Positions 1-7,481 of a stretch of DNA of 27,828 nt are shown one piece after another (the stretch's first letter is position 1; each line of letters starts with the position of its first letter). Below the pieces are notes generated by a model. That model saw only the letters and a list, made by a program, of their open reading frames with translations, did not search any database and was not told the DNA's origin. The position numbers were made by a program, and so were the translations under genes. Origin of the DNA: DBFJGL01 sp048394785 (GTDB taxonomy: Bacteria; Bacillota; Clostridia; Christensenellales; CAG-917); NCBI GenBank assembly GCA_048394785.1, contig DBFJGL010000104.1, positions 1 to 27,828 on the forward strand, given 5' to 3'.

Positions 1-529
1 TTCTTCCTCCGCGGGAAAGATATTTCAAATCCTCCACCACGAACAGCACCTGAACTTTGTTAACGACGGAGGTCAGATAATCGTAGGTTTTATCGACGTC
101 TTTGCCGTTGTCGTTGAAGAATTTTGCTCCGAGATATACCAAAAGTCCTGCACCCATACTGATGTTGAGCGTATCGAACCTGCGGTATTTCACACTCGGA
201 TACTCCTCTTTAAGTCTGTTTATCGCAAGTTCGAGATAAGTGAACGTAGACGACATTTTGGACGAAAACGCAATATACAATATATCTTCGCCCGCTTTGA
301 AATAAGGCTCGAAAATTTCGTAATAAGTTTCTTCGTTAAGCCCTGCCGTGCTAGCGGCGGCTCCTTCTTTCATACTTTTGAAAAATCCCTCGTAATCCGT
401 TTCTTCTCCGAGGTCGCAAAGCCTTTCCACGCCGTCGAGCGTATAAGGCATACGGATAACTTTTATATCCAGCTCGCGTGCGGCGGTATACCACAATTCG
501 CAGTCGGTGTCACAGAATAATACTGCCAT
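1..529 (-). CDS. degV: DegV family fatty-acid-binding protein, 3' end cut by window edge
   Basis: Seen: 176 codons read leftward from an ATG at 529-527, with AGGAGG at 535-540 at ideal spacing. The frame is open to the window edge, so only the N-terminal half or so of a normal 280-290 residue DegV is present. Family landmarks are visible: an early Asp-Thr-Asp-Cys segment (residues 7-10), the Ser/Thr lipid-head-group motif region around residues 59-62, a Phe-Ser-Ser segment at 88-90, Ile-Ser-Met-Gly at 123-126, and Leu-Ser-Arg-Gly-Gly-Arg at 171-176. Known: DegV proteins bind a fatty acid, and the FakB members hand it to the kinase FakA for phosphorylation before phospholipid synthesis. No fakA lies in the window, so the FakB role is inference. 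The gene seems monocistronic here, with its own promoter upstream. Family assignment is confident; physiological role is not. Confidence 0.88.
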   Translation of the reverse strand, partial: MAVLFCDTDCELWYTAARELDIKVIRMPYTLDGVERLCDLGEETDYEGFFKSMKEGAAASTAGLNEETYYEIFEPYFKAGEDILYIAFSSKMSSTFTYLELAINRLKEEYPSVKYRRFDTLNISMGAGLLVYLGAKFFNDNGKDVDKTYDYLTSVVNKVQVLFVVEDLKYLSRGGR

Positions 530-560
530 TGAATCCTCCTGAGCGCACGATGTGCACGCT

Positions 561-592
561 ATAATACTATACGATTATATATTATTTGTCAA
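561..592 (-). promoter_or_regulatory. Candidate promoter of degV
   Basis: Read leftward, a perfect -35 TTGACA (592-587) is followed by an AT-rich -10 zone TATAGTATTAT (571-561). Spacing is 15 nt to TATAGT or 20 nt to TATTAT, neither ideal, so the exact -10 is uncertain. A small palindrome GCAC-GAT-GTGC (about 544-554) sits between this promoter and the degV RBS and could be an operator. Confidence 0.5.
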
Positions 593-793
593 TGCGTTGC
601 CCTGCGGGAGGAAATATCGGCAAACATTAAATTTTTGCGCGCTTAACCCTGCCGCGCAGCTTCATACGGTTATCTTTTATACTTCGTTTGCTTATGAACT
701 CCGAAAATCGGATATAAATACGTTTCTGCCAAGCCGCGGGCTATGCGCGGAGCGAAATACTTTTATTTGTACGCAATTTTTTCTTTTAATGCG

Positions 794-822
794 TGTTTAA
801 GAATTAAATACCAAAATATAAT
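794..822 (+). promoter_or_regulatory. Candidate promoter of the HtrA-like protease
   Basis: A perfect -10 TATAAT (817-822) lies 25 nt before the chosen ATG. The -35 at 17-nt spacing is a poor TGTTTA (794-799). The rest of the 530-847 gap shows AT-rich sequence and no convincing gene. Confidence 0.4.
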
Positions 823-847
823 CATAGTAAAGAATAAGAGGTCATTT

Positions 848-1942
848 ATGGACGAATTCGACGATTTTTTCGCAGACAAGAGTACGGGCGGCAACGAATA
901 CACGCCGATATACCACACACCCGACAACAATAACTCTCAGCCGCCGCACAAGAAAAACAACGGCGCGCTGATTGCCGCAATCGTCGTTGCCGCGCTGATG
1001 TGCATCGTAGTTCTCGTAAACGTAATTGTGCTTGCGTCGCTCAAAAACTCAATTGCAGAGGAATACTCCGCAAAAATGCAGGACGCCCTGAAAGACGCTT
1101 ATTCGGACGCAATCAAGGACGTTATCGACAACGAAGACATCATAGAGGACATAATTTCGAGCGCGCAGGACGGCGCGCTTGACTCGCTCGCAAACAATAT
1201 AGGCACTTTGACTCGCAAATACGCCTCCTCCGTCGCTATGATTAAAGCAACCAACAACGACGGCACAGTGTACGCCGGCTCGGGATTTTTAATCGGCGAC
1301 GACGCAAGCGGCAACCGATATATCGCGACCAACGCCCACGTAGCGGCAAAAGAAACGGCAACCGTTCTCGGCGGTTACAAATTCACTCCTTTTAAGACCA
1401 TAACCTGTACTTTCGGGAGCGAAACGGAAATATATCATCTCGAAGTCGTAACTTACGGCGAATTTCGTCCCGACAACACAACCTACTCGCCCAAAGAACC
1501 CGACCTCGCCATTTTGCGCATAACCGGAGCGCAACCCGACAGCACCCATAAAAATCTTAAAATAGCCGATAACGACGGCGACATTGAAATCGGCGACGAA
1601 GTTGCGGTAATAGGCAACCCCAAAGGCTACGGGCTGAGTATGTCGACGGGCATCATATCCCACGAGGTGATGGATATGAAACTCGAAGGCAATATGTTTA
1701 TGACGACGGCGGCAGTCAATCCCGGCAACTCCGGCGGACCTATGCTGAATAAAAACGGCGTTGTGCTTGGAGTGGTGGAATCAAAAATCGTGGATGAAGA
1801 CATAGACCTTATGAGTTTTGCGGTATCGGCGCGTACGCTCGTAGATTTCATTGAAGACACAAACAAGTTATTGCAACAAGCGGGCAAATCCGTAATATCC
1901 TACCAAACCGCAACTCTTTATTCCGAAGCGCAAGCCGCATAA
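848..1942 (+). CDS. Membrane-anchored HtrA/DegP-like serine protease (S1C type), no PDZ domain
   Basis: Seen: 364 residues from ATG 848, preceded by AAGAGG (836-841) at 6 nt. An in-frame upstream ATG at 743 would add 35 residues unlike the family and has no RBS. Order: acidic N-terminus (1-12), polar linker, one transmembrane helix (about 40-63), a helical acidic stretch (68-118), then a chymotrypsin-fold domain (about 125-335). The catalytic triad is visible: His164 in Thr-Asn-Ala-His-Val, Asp219 in Pro-Asp-Leu-Ala-Ile-Leu, and Ser295 in Gly-Asn-Ser-Gly-Gly-Pro. The chain ends about 30 residues after the protease domain, with no PDZ domain. Topology (N-terminus inside, protease outside) is inferred from the single helix. 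Known: HtrA proteases degrade or process damaged exported proteins. Regulation usually supplied by the PDZ domain must differ here. The gene appears monocistronic. Confidence 0.9.
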   Translation: MDEFDDFFADKSTGGNEYTPIYHTPDNNNSQPPHKKNNGALIAAIVVAALMCIVVLVNVIVLASLKNSIAEEYSAKMQDALKDAYSDAIKDVIDNEDIIEDIISSAQDGALDSLANNIGTLTRKYASSVAMIKATNNDGTVYAGSGFLIGDDASGNRYIATNAHVAAKETATVLGGYKFTPFKTITCTFGSETEIYHLEVVTYGEFRPDNTTYSPKEPDLAILRITGAQPDSTHKNLKIADNDGDIEIGDEVAVIGNPKGYGLSMSTGIISHEVMDMKLEGNMFMTTAAVNPGNSGGPMLNKNGVVLGVVESKIVDEDIDLMSFAVSARTLVDFIEDTNKLLQQAGKSVISYQTATLYSEAQAA

Positions 1943-2057
1943 GACAACAAACAATAAAATACTTAAAGTGTATTAAGCGCGACGGTATAACGGCACGATA
2001 AGTGCTTAAAATCGGAATTACCGACGCAGGACATTATAAATTCAGCCTGTAATCATG

Positions 2058-2086
2058 CGCGGCGGAGAGCAATTCTCCGTCGCTCA
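2058..2086. other. Hairpin-forming inverted repeat in the gap after the protease gene
   Basis: CGGCGGAGA and TCTCCGTCG can pair over 9 bp (one G-U) around a 5-nt loop. There is no T-run, so it is not a standard terminator. The 1943-2232 gap holds otherwise AT-rich sequence and no clear promoter; a possible TTTACA near 2180 lacks a good -10 partner. Confidence 0.35.
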
Positions 2087-2232
2087 ACTTATACGGGAAT
2101 TTTCAAAAACACTTTATGTGTATTATTGTTGTATCGCTCGAAACAATTTGTCCTTACAGATTTTGGCAGCTTTTTTTATTTTACACGCGTATTTTTTTCC
2201 GCATTATGCTCAAATTAAGTCGGGAGGTAATT

Positions 2233-2367
2233 ATGAAAAACGCTATGTTATTCGGAGCAATGCTCGGTGTTATGGCGGCAACCGTAGTTTACGGCACGAC
2301 AGGTCATAACAATATGAAAAAGGCTAAGCGCGCCTTCATCGATAAGATGGAAGATATTCTGATGTAG
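2233..2367 (+). CDS. Small 44-residue hydrophobic/basic peptide, YtxH-like in layout
   Basis: Seen: ATG at 2233 with a near-ideal GGAGGT (2223-2228) 4 nt upstream, 44 codons, and a strong terminator 7 nt after the stop. The N-terminal half (residues 4-20) is a small-residue-rich hydrophobic segment with a Gly-Ala-Met-Leu-Gly pattern, long enough to insert into or lie on the membrane. The C-terminal half is basic, then acidic (Lys-Lys-Ala-Lys-Arg followed by Asp-Lys-Met-Glu-Asp). Known: short YtxH-type proteins share a Gly-rich hydrophobic start followed by a charged helix, and their function is poorly understood. I assign no function. It is a single-gene unit. The RBS and terminator make it likely real despite its size. 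Confidence 0.72.
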   Translation: MKNAMLFGAMLGVMAATVVYGTTGHNNMKKAKRAFIDKMEDILM

Positions 2368-2374
2368 CCTTCCT

Positions 2375-2411
2375 TAAAATAAAAACGGCACGACGTGCCG
2401 TTTTTATTTTA
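2375..2411. terminator. Bidirectional intrinsic terminator between the 44-residue peptide and iscU
   Basis: A perfect 17-bp inverted repeat around a GAC loop: arms 2375-2391 and 2395-2411, GC core GGCAC/GTGCC flanked by A-run and T-run. It is symmetric, so it serves the rightward peptide gene and the leftward methyltransferase-yebC-proA-iscS-iscU operon. Confidence 0.93.
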
Positions 2412-2513
2412 TGCCTTTAATATGGTTATTGCGCTACTGTCGCAAAGCGGTTTTGCCGCAGTCGAAAATTTGAACATATTTTATTTGCGAATGCCTCGCT
2501 TGCCGCAACGCTT

Positions 2514-2882
2514 TTATGCGTTCTTACTGCGGTAGTCCTCTATCGCCGCTTTTATCGCTTCTTCCGCAAGCACCGAGCAGTGTATCTTTTGCGGAGGCAG
2601 TCCCTGTAAATATTCCACGACGTCCTTGTTCTTTATTTTGAGCGCCTCGTCGACGGTCTTGCCTATAATCATATCCGTCGCAACAGAGCTCGTCGCAACA
2701 GCCGCCGCGCAGCCGAACGTCTTGAACTTGGCGTCCTTTATGACGTCGTTTTCGATGAGCAGGGTTATCTGCATTATATCGCCGCAGGTCTCGTTGCCCA
2801 CCGTTCCGATTGCGTTATAGTTTTCCACCTCGCCGGTGTGCTGAGGGTTTTTGAAAACCTCCATTACTTTATCGTTATACAT
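2514..2882 (-). CDS. iscU: Iron-sulfur cluster scaffold protein, IscU/NifU N-terminal type
   Basis: Seen: 122 residues starting Met-Tyr-Asn-Asp-Lys-Val, with AGAGGA about 8 nt before the ATG. The three cluster-ligand cysteines are present at 33, 58 and 102, with the conserved Asp35 in Cys-Gly-Asp that promotes cluster transfer. The hallmark Leu-Pro-Pro-Gln-Lys-Ile-His-Cys segment (residues 95-102), close to the family's Leu-Pro-Pro-x-Lys motif, is intact. Length matches the stand-alone scaffold. Known: IscU receives sulfur from IscS and assembles [2Fe-2S]/[4Fe-4S] clusters for transfer to apoproteins in the cytoplasm. It lies 47 nt after iscS, the usual partnership in Clostridia. No Rrf2/IscR regulator or HscAB chaperone gene is in the window. 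It is the last gene of the operon, before the shared terminator at 2375-2411. Confidence 0.95.
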   Translation of the reverse strand: MYNDKVMEVFKNPQHTGEVENYNAIGTVGNETCGDIMQITLLIENDVIKDAKFKTFGCAAAVATSSVATDMIIGKTVDEALKIKNKDVVEYLQGLPPQKIHCSVLAEEAIKAAIEDYRSKNA

Positions 2883-2929
2883 ATATTCTATCCTCTGATT
2901 ATTTATCTTTTCGTTTACGGCTTAGTCGC

Positions 2930-4102
2930 TTACTTTTTCACGTAAAGCGGAGACATTGCCCTTAGTCTGTCGACAGTGGCTTTTAACGTATCCACCGTAT
3001 AATCCACGTCGTCCTCCGTATTGTCCTTGCCGAAGGTAAAACGAATCGAGCCGTGAGCCGTACCCACGGGCACGCCTATCGAAAGCAGCGTTCTGGACGG
3101 TTCGAGAGAACCAGACGAACACGCCGAACCCGATGACGCCGCAATCCCCGCAAGGTCGAGAGAAAACAAAATGGATTCTCCCTCTATATATCTGAAACTG
3201 AAATTCGCGTTGTTGGGCAGACGCTTGTTATAGTCTTTCGCGCCGTTAAACAGCACGTCGTCTATTTCGTTTGTAACCCTCTCGACAAATCTGTTGCGCA
3301 GAGAAGCGACGTATGCCGAGTCCTTTTCGCAGTTGTCCGCCGCGTCTTTCAATGCGGTCGCGATACCGACTGCGCCGGGCACGTTGGTTGTGCCGCCGCG
3401 CTGTGCGCGCTCCTGCTCGCCTCCCGTCATAAATCTGTCTATTTTAACGCCGTTTCTGATATACAGCACTCCCACGCCCTTGGGACCGTAGAATTTGTGC
3501 CCCGAAAGCGAAAGCATATCCACGCCGAGCTCCTTGACGTCGTACTTAATCGCGCCCGTTGCCTGAACGGCGTCGGTATGAAAGAGCGCGCCGTGCCTGT
3601 GCGCGATTTCGCAAAGCTCCTTTATGGGCTGAACGGTGCCGATTTCGTTATTCGCGTACATTATGCTGACAAGCGCGGTATCCTTGCGCATCGCCTTCTC
3701 CAAATCTTCGGGCGATACGAACCCCTCGTTATCCACGGGCAGATAAGTCACCTCGAAGCCGTAATCTTCAAGCTGCTTGCAGCTGCCGTAAATCGCCGGG
3801 TGTTCGATAACGGAGGTAATAATGTGCTTACCTTTCGCGTTCTTTGAGAATGCCGCACCCTTTACCGCCCAATTATCGGCCTCCGTACCGCAGGACGTGA
3901 AATATATTTCGTTTGTCTTTGCGCCGATTGCGGCGGCAAGCGTTTCTCTCGCCGCATTCACCGCTTTTGCGCCGTCACGTCCGAAAGAATGCTGAGAATT
4001 TGCGTTGCCGAAAATCTCGGTGAAATACGGACGCATACTCTCAAACGCCTTTTCTGACAGCGGCGTGGTTGCCGCGTGGTCAAGATATATCCTTTTATTC
4101 AT
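2930..4102 (-). CDS. iscS: Cysteine desulfurase, IscS/NifS family
   Basis: Seen: 390 residues. The PLP Schiff-base lysine is Lys203 in Ser-Gly-His-Lys-Phe-Tyr-Gly-Pro-Lys-Gly. The PLP-stacking His101 lies in Ile-Glu-His-Pro-Ala-Ile, and Asp177 in His-Thr-Asp-Ala-Val-Gln. The active-site Cys328 sits in the flexible Ser-Gly-Ser-Ala-Cys-Ser-Ser-Gly loop typical of group I enzymes. Known: it removes sulfur from L-cysteine as an enzyme persulfide and passes it to IscU and to tRNA-thiolation proteins. The ATG overlaps the proA stop as ATGA (4099-4102), and an AGGTGAG RBS lies inside the end of proA, so translation is probably coupled. iscU follows. No truncation or missing residue was seen. Confidence 0.96.
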   Translation of the reverse strand: MNKRIYLDHAATTPLSEKAFESMRPYFTEIFGNANSQHSFGRDGAKAVNAARETLAAAIGAKTNEIYFTSCGTEADNWAVKGAAFSKNAKGKHIITSVIEHPAIYGSCKQLEDYGFEVTYLPVDNEGFVSPEDLEKAMRKDTALVSIMYANNEIGTVQPIKELCEIAHRHGALFHTDAVQATGAIKYDVKELGVDMLSLSGHKFYGPKGVGVLYIRNGVKIDRFMTGGEQERAQRGGTTNVPGAVGIATALKDAADNCEKDSAYVASLRNRFVERVTNEIDDVLFNGAKDYNKRLPNNANFSFRYIEGESILFSLDLAGIAASSGSACSSGSLEPSRTLLSIGVPVGTAHGSIRFTFGKDNTEDDVDYTVDTLKATVDRLRAMSPLYVKK

Positions 4103-5352
4103 TTTCTCACCTGTCCGTTGCCGGTAACGACGTACTTCACCGACGTGAGCTCTTTGAGCGCGACGGGACCTCTCGCGTGCAATTTCTGAGTGGATATGCC
4201 CATCTCTGCGCCTAGTCCGAATTCGAAGCCGTCGGTAAATCTCGTCGACGCGTTGACGTAAACCGCCGCCGCGTCCACATATTTAGCAAAATATTCCGCC
4301 GCCGCGTCGTTGTTCGTCACAATCGCCTCGGAATGTTTCGTGCTGTATTTGTTTATTATGTCAACCGCATCCTTAATGCCGTCGGCTACCGCAAACGTCA
4401 TTTTGTATGCGAGAAACTCCGTGCCGAAATCGCTCTCGTCGGCAAGAGGAGCGTCCTTTATAATCGACTTCGCCCTGCCGTCGCAAAGTATCTCCACGTT
4501 AAATTCTTTGAGCGCGGCGTACGCCTTGGGCAAAAACTCCTCCGCTATTGATTTATCAACGATGAGATGTTCCGCGGCGTTGCAGACCGAGGGACGCTGA
4601 GTCTTGGCGTTGACTATGATTTTGATTGCGGCGTCGAAATCCGCGCTTTCCTCGACGTAGACGTGGCAGTTGCCGCCTGCGGACGCGATAACGGGCATTT
4701 TGGCGTTTTCAAGCACAAACTTTTTCAGTCCTTCGCCCCCTCTCGGAATAACGAGGTCGATATAGTCTTCCTCTTTTAGCATTGCCTTGCTTGCGTCGCG
4801 CGATACGTCGTCGATAAAACCGACTGCGTCGCTGCAAAAACCGTTATCGTCCAGCGCGCGTTTCATTGCCAGATATATTGCTCGGTTGCTGTTTATTGCG
4901 TCCTTACTGCCTCTGAGCACGACCGCGTTGCCCGATTTCAGACACAACGCCGCCGCGTCTACGGTTACGTTCGGGCGCGCCTCGTAAATGATGCCGATTA
5001 CGCCCAGCGGACTGCGCACGCGCTTCAAGTTCATACCGTTGTACATCGTACGCTCCTCGACGACTTCTCCTACGGGGTCGGGAAGCGCGATAACCTGCTT
5101 CAAGCCCTCAATCATACCGTCAATGCGTTTGTCGGTAAGAGTAAGTCTGTCGATGAACGTATCGTCGCGTCCGTTTTCGCGCGCTATTGCGATATCCTCG
5201 GCATTTGCCTGTTTGAGCATATCGGAAACCGCCGCGTCGCCGAGTGCGTCGGCAATGCAGCCGAGCATTGCGTTTTTAGTGCTCTCGTCCGCACCCGCCA
5301 GCGCATAAGCCGCGACTTTCGCTCTTTTACAGATTGCCGTGACGTCAATCAT
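4099..5352 (-). CDS. proA: Gamma-glutamyl phosphate reductase
   Basis: Seen: 417 residues from ATG 5352, the same length as the E. coli enzyme. An upstream in-frame start at 5433 would add 27 residues lying inside yebC, unlike the family. The chosen start has an AGGAAG-type RBS and lies 1 nt after the yebC stop. The aldehyde-dehydrogenase-fold signature is clear: Ile-Tyr-Glu-Ala-Arg-Pro-Asn-Val-Thr-Val (122-131), Gly-Asn-Ala-Val-Val-Leu-Arg-Gly-Ser-Lys (141-150), and catalytic Cys257 in Gln-Arg-Pro-Ser-Val-Cys-Asn. Known: it reduces gamma-glutamyl phosphate with NADPH to glutamate semialdehyde in proline synthesis. The usual partner proB (glutamate 5-kinase) is not in the window. Its place between yebC and iscS is unusual and suggests a lineage-specific operon rather than a proline regulon. 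Confidence 0.95.
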   Translation of the reverse strand: MIDVTAICKRAKVAAYALAGADESTKNAMLGCIADALGDAAVSDMLKQANAEDIAIARENGRDDTFIDRLTLTDKRIDGMIEGLKQVIALPDPVGEVVEERTMYNGMNLKRVRSPLGVIGIIYEARPNVTVDAAALCLKSGNAVVLRGSKDAINSNRAIYLAMKRALDDNGFCSDAVGFIDDVSRDASKAMLKEEDYIDLVIPRGGEGLKKFVLENAKMPVIASAGGNCHVYVEESADFDAAIKIIVNAKTQRPSVCNAAEHLIVDKSIAEEFLPKAYAALKEFNVEILCDGRAKSIIKDAPLADESDFGTEFLAYKMTFAVADGIKDAVDIINKYSTKHSEAIVTNNDAAAEYFAKYVDAAAVYVNASTRFTDGFEFGLGAEMGISTQKLHARGPVALKELTSVKYVVTGNGQVRK

Positions 5353-5353
5353 A

Positions 5354-6097
5354 TCATTCTTCCTCGTCTTCGATGCTGAGAATTGCGTTGTGATAGACGT
5401 TCTGAACGTCGTCCAACTCCTCCATTTTATCAATCATTTTGAGCAGCGTTTCCTGCTGTTTGTCGTCGGGCTCGACCTCGTTATCGGGAATCATATCCAC
5501 CTCTGCGGAAAGAACGATAACGCCGTTTTTGCCGAGTTCTTCTCTTACGCGGTGCAAATCGGAAGGCACGGTGAGCACCTCGAACACCTCGTCGTCATCG
5601 GAAAGAATGTCCTCCGCTCCCGCTTCGAGCGCGTACATCATAAGGCTGTCCTCGTCTATATCCGCCTTGGACACCGCGATAACGCCCTTCTTTTTGAACA
5701 TATACGACACGCAGCCGCTTGCGCCCATCGAACCGCCGAACTTGTCGAAAATGTGTCTGACTTCGCCCGCCGTACGGTTTTTATTGTCGGTAAGAGCCTC
5801 GACTATGAACGCAGTGCCGCCCACGCCGTAACCCTCGTAAACCATTTCCTCGTAGTTAATGGAACCGAGTTCGCCGCTCGCCTTCTTTATGCTGCGCATA
5901 ATATTGTCGTTGGGCATATTGTTGTCCTTAGCCTTGGCGATGGCGTCGCGCAGCTTGCTGTTAGCGTTGGGGTCCGCTCCGCCCGTCTTGACCGCAACCG
6001 CGATTTCGCGTCCTATCTTCGTAAAGACGTTTGCGCGCGCGGCGTCGCTCTTGCCCTTCTTCTGTTGAATATTGTGCCATTTACTGTGTCCGCTCAT
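5354..6097 (-). CDS. yebC: YebC/PmpR family protein (TACO1-like)
   Basis: Seen: 247 residues from the ATG at 6097, with AGGAGG (6102-6107) 4 nt upstream. The longer in-frame start at 6136 adds 13 residues before the canonical Met-Ser-Gly-His-Ser-Lys-Trp opening and was rejected. The family block Met-Ser-Gly-His-Ser-Lys-Trp-His-Asn-Ile-Gln starts the chain. Further signatures are Asn-Asp-Asn-Ile at 58-62 and Gly-Tyr-Gly-Val-Gly-Gly-Thr-Ala near residue 90. Known: the family was long annotated as a transcriptional regulator, while its mitochondrial relative TACO1 and recent bacterial work tie it to translation of difficult proline-containing stretches. Either label is possible here. The start overlaps the methyltransferase stop as ATGA (6094-6097), so the two genes are co-translated. 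Confidence 0.95.
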   Translation of the reverse strand: MSGHSKWHNIQQKKGKSDAARANVFTKIGREIAVAVKTGGADPNANSKLRDAIAKAKDNNMPNDNIMRSIKKASGELGSINYEEMVYEGYGVGGTAFIVEALTDNKNRTAGEVRHIFDKFGGSMGASGCVSYMFKKKGVIAVSKADIDEDSLMMYALEAGAEDILSDDDEVFEVLTVPSDLHRVREELGKNGVIVLSAEVDMIPDNEVEPDDKQQETLLKMIDKMEELDDVQNVYHNAILSIEDEEE

Positions 6098-6846
6098 AAA
6101 GCCTCCTGAATTGTCCGATACATTGCGACGGAACACGCCACCGCCGCGTTGAGCGACTCCATACCGCCCGACATAGGCAGTCCCATCACTCTTTTTACGT
6201 TGTTTTTAACCGCCGTCCTGAGCCCGTGCGCCTCATTGCCCACCGCATACAAAACGGGGCTTTGAACCGCTCCTTTCAGCAGATTGCCGCCGCCCATATC
6301 GAGCGCGACGGAATTTACTCTCCCGATCAGTTCGACAGCCTGTTCTTCTTGGATTTCGTAAGTTCTGACTCTGAACAAACCGCCGAGCGACGCCCTCACC
6401 GTTTTTGGCGAATAGACGTCCGCGCAATCGAGCAGATAAACGTCCGAAAATCCCGTAGCCGCCGCCGTCCTCAAAATAGTGCCGACGTTGCCCGGGTCGG
6501 AAAGACCGTCCAATAACAGCGCGTTGCCCCTCGGCAGTTCGAACGGACGGTTGGGTTTTGCAACCACCGCCGCCACTCCGTAAGGCGTGACCGTATCGGA
6601 CAGCGATTTCATAACGTCATCGCTCACATAATACACCCGTGCGCGCGTATAGGCAAGCAGATTTTTCGCTTCCGCCTCCCTTTTGGGCGTGACGAACAGG
6701 CTGATGATTTCGGCGTCGTCGGGCATATCTCTGATTACGTTTATGCCCTCTGCCAAAAACGACGAGGAAAGCTCGCGGTACTTTTTGTCCGCGAGTTTCG
6801 CCGCCTCTTTCACTGCGCTGTTTTTTGAAGACGTTATTATATCCAT
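6094..6846 (-). CDS. TrmH/SpoU family 23S rRNA or tRNA 2'-O-methyltransferase
   Basis: Seen: 250 residues from ATG 6846, opening Met-Asp-Ile-Ile-Thr-Ser like relatives. The N-terminal part (to about 90) is the RNA-binding substrate domain. The C-terminal part is the knotted SpoU fold, with motif 1 Pro-Gly-Asn-Val-Gly-Thr-Ile-Leu-Arg-Thr-Ala, motif 2 Ser-Pro-Lys-Thr-Val-Arg-Ala-Ser, and motif 3 spanning Val-Gly-Asn-Glu-Ala-His-Gly and the Pro-Met-Ser-Gly-Gly-Met-Glu-Ser-Leu-Asn segment. Known: it transfers methyl from S-adenosylmethionine to a ribose 2'-OH; the exact RNA target cannot be read from sequence. An alternative ATG at 6864, with GGGGG upstream, lies in the loop of the rplT terminator hairpin and adds six residues. 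Neither start has both a good RBS and family support. First gene of the yebC-proA-iscSU operon. Confidence 0.9.
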   Translation of the reverse strand: MDIITSSKNSAVKEAAKLADKKYRELSSSFLAEGINVIRDMPDDAEIISLFVTPKREAEAKNLLAYTRARVYYVSDDVMKSLSDTVTPYGVAAVVAKPNRPFELPRGNALLLDGLSDPGNVGTILRTAAATGFSDVYLLDCADVYSPKTVRASLGGLFRVRTYEIQEEQAVELIGRVNSVALDMGGGNLLKGAVQSPVLYAVGNEAHGLRTAVKNNVKRVMGLPMSGGMESLNAAVACSVAMYRTIQEAL

Positions 6847-6874
6847 ACAAAAATAGAGGCGCATTTCTGCGCCC
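6847..6874 (-). terminator. Intrinsic terminator after rplT, abutting the methyltransferase start
   Basis: Leftward: GGCGCA-GAAA-TGCGCC (6873-6858, GNRA-type loop) followed by TCTATTTTTGT (6857-6847), beginning 8 nt after the rplT stop. The T-run ends directly at the ATG of the next gene, so readthrough is needed to transcribe the downstream operon from the infC promoter. Confidence 0.75.
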
Positions 6875-6881
6875 CCGTTAA

Positions 6882-7235
6882 TTATGCAAGTTTAGCCTTG
6901 GCTGCTTCGCACAAAGACGCGAACGCCTGAGGGTCGCTTATGGCGATTTCGCTCAAAACCTTGCGGTTGAGGTCGATGCCCGCGAGTTTAAGACCGTGCA
7001 TCAGCTTGGAGTAGCTCATACCGTTGATACGCGCCGCCGCGTTGATACGCGCAATCCAAAGCTTTCTGAAATCGCGTTTTTTCTGCTTTCTTCCGACGTA
7101 CGCATAGTAGCCGGACTTCAAAAGCTGTTGTTTGGCTATACGGTAAAGACGATGCTTTCCGCCGTAATAACCCTTTGCCTCTTTCATTATTTTTCTGCGC
7201 TTTTTGACCGCATTGACAGCTCTTTTAATTCTCAT
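6882..7235 (-). CDS. rplT: 50S ribosomal protein L20
   Basis: Seen: 117 residues, very basic, with AAGGAG 8 nt before the ATG. It carries the L20 blocks Met-Arg-Ile-Lys-Arg-Ala-Val-Asn (1-8), Ala-Lys-Gly-Tyr-Tyr-Gly (20-25), Arg-Lys-Leu-Trp-Ile-Ala-Arg-Ile-Asn-Ala-Ala near 57-67, and a C-terminal globular part from about 70. Known: L20 binds 23S rRNA early in large-subunit assembly, and in Firmicutes it represses its own operon by binding the infC leader. Twelve nt separate it from rpmI, in the standard infC-rpmI-rplT order. Length and termini match the family. Confidence 0.98.
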   Translation of the reverse strand: MRIKRAVNAVKKRRKIMKEAKGYYGGKHRLYRIAKQQLLKSGYYAYVGRKQKKRDFRKLWIARINAAARINGMSYSKLMHGLKLAGIDLNRKVLSEIAISDPQAFASLCEAAKAKLA

Positions 7236-7247
7236 AGCTCAATCTCC

Positions 7248-7445
7248 TTATTTGTACGGCAGAAGTCTTTTGACTTCGCGAGTTCTCGTTTCGTCTACGT
7301 AAGAAGTAGAACGGAGTGCTCTTTTTCTCTTGGGGGATTTCTTCGTCAGAAGGTGGCTGTGCGCGGAATGTCCTCTTTTGTAAAGACCGCTCGCAGTCGG
7401 CTTAAAACGCTTTTTTGCTCCGCTGTGGGTTTTTTGTTTTGGCAT
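7248..7445 (-). CDS. rpmI: 50S ribosomal protein L35
   Basis: Seen: 65 residues opening Met-Pro-Lys-Gln-Lys-Thr-His-Ser-Gly-Ala-Lys-Lys-Arg-Phe, rich in Lys/Arg, with the typical Lys-Lys-Ser-Pro-Lys-Arg-Lys-Arg block around 35-42 and a Leu-Leu-Pro-Tyr end. AGGAGG lies 8 nt before the ATG. Known: a small late-assembling protein of the large ribosomal subunit. It sits between infC and rplT in the canonical order, and its length is typical. No oddity seen. Confidence 0.98.
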   Translation of the reverse strand: MPKQKTHSGAKKRFKPTASGLYKRGHSAHSHLLTKKSPKRKRALRSTSYVDETRTREVKRLLPYK

Positions 7446-7481
7446 AGAAATTGCCTCCTGATTTATGTTATTGATTTTTAT

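Noticed and set aside
5339..6109. Rightward open frame of 256 codons opposite yebC
   Set aside because: Exact antisense of yebC, whose start, RBS and motifs are unambiguous.
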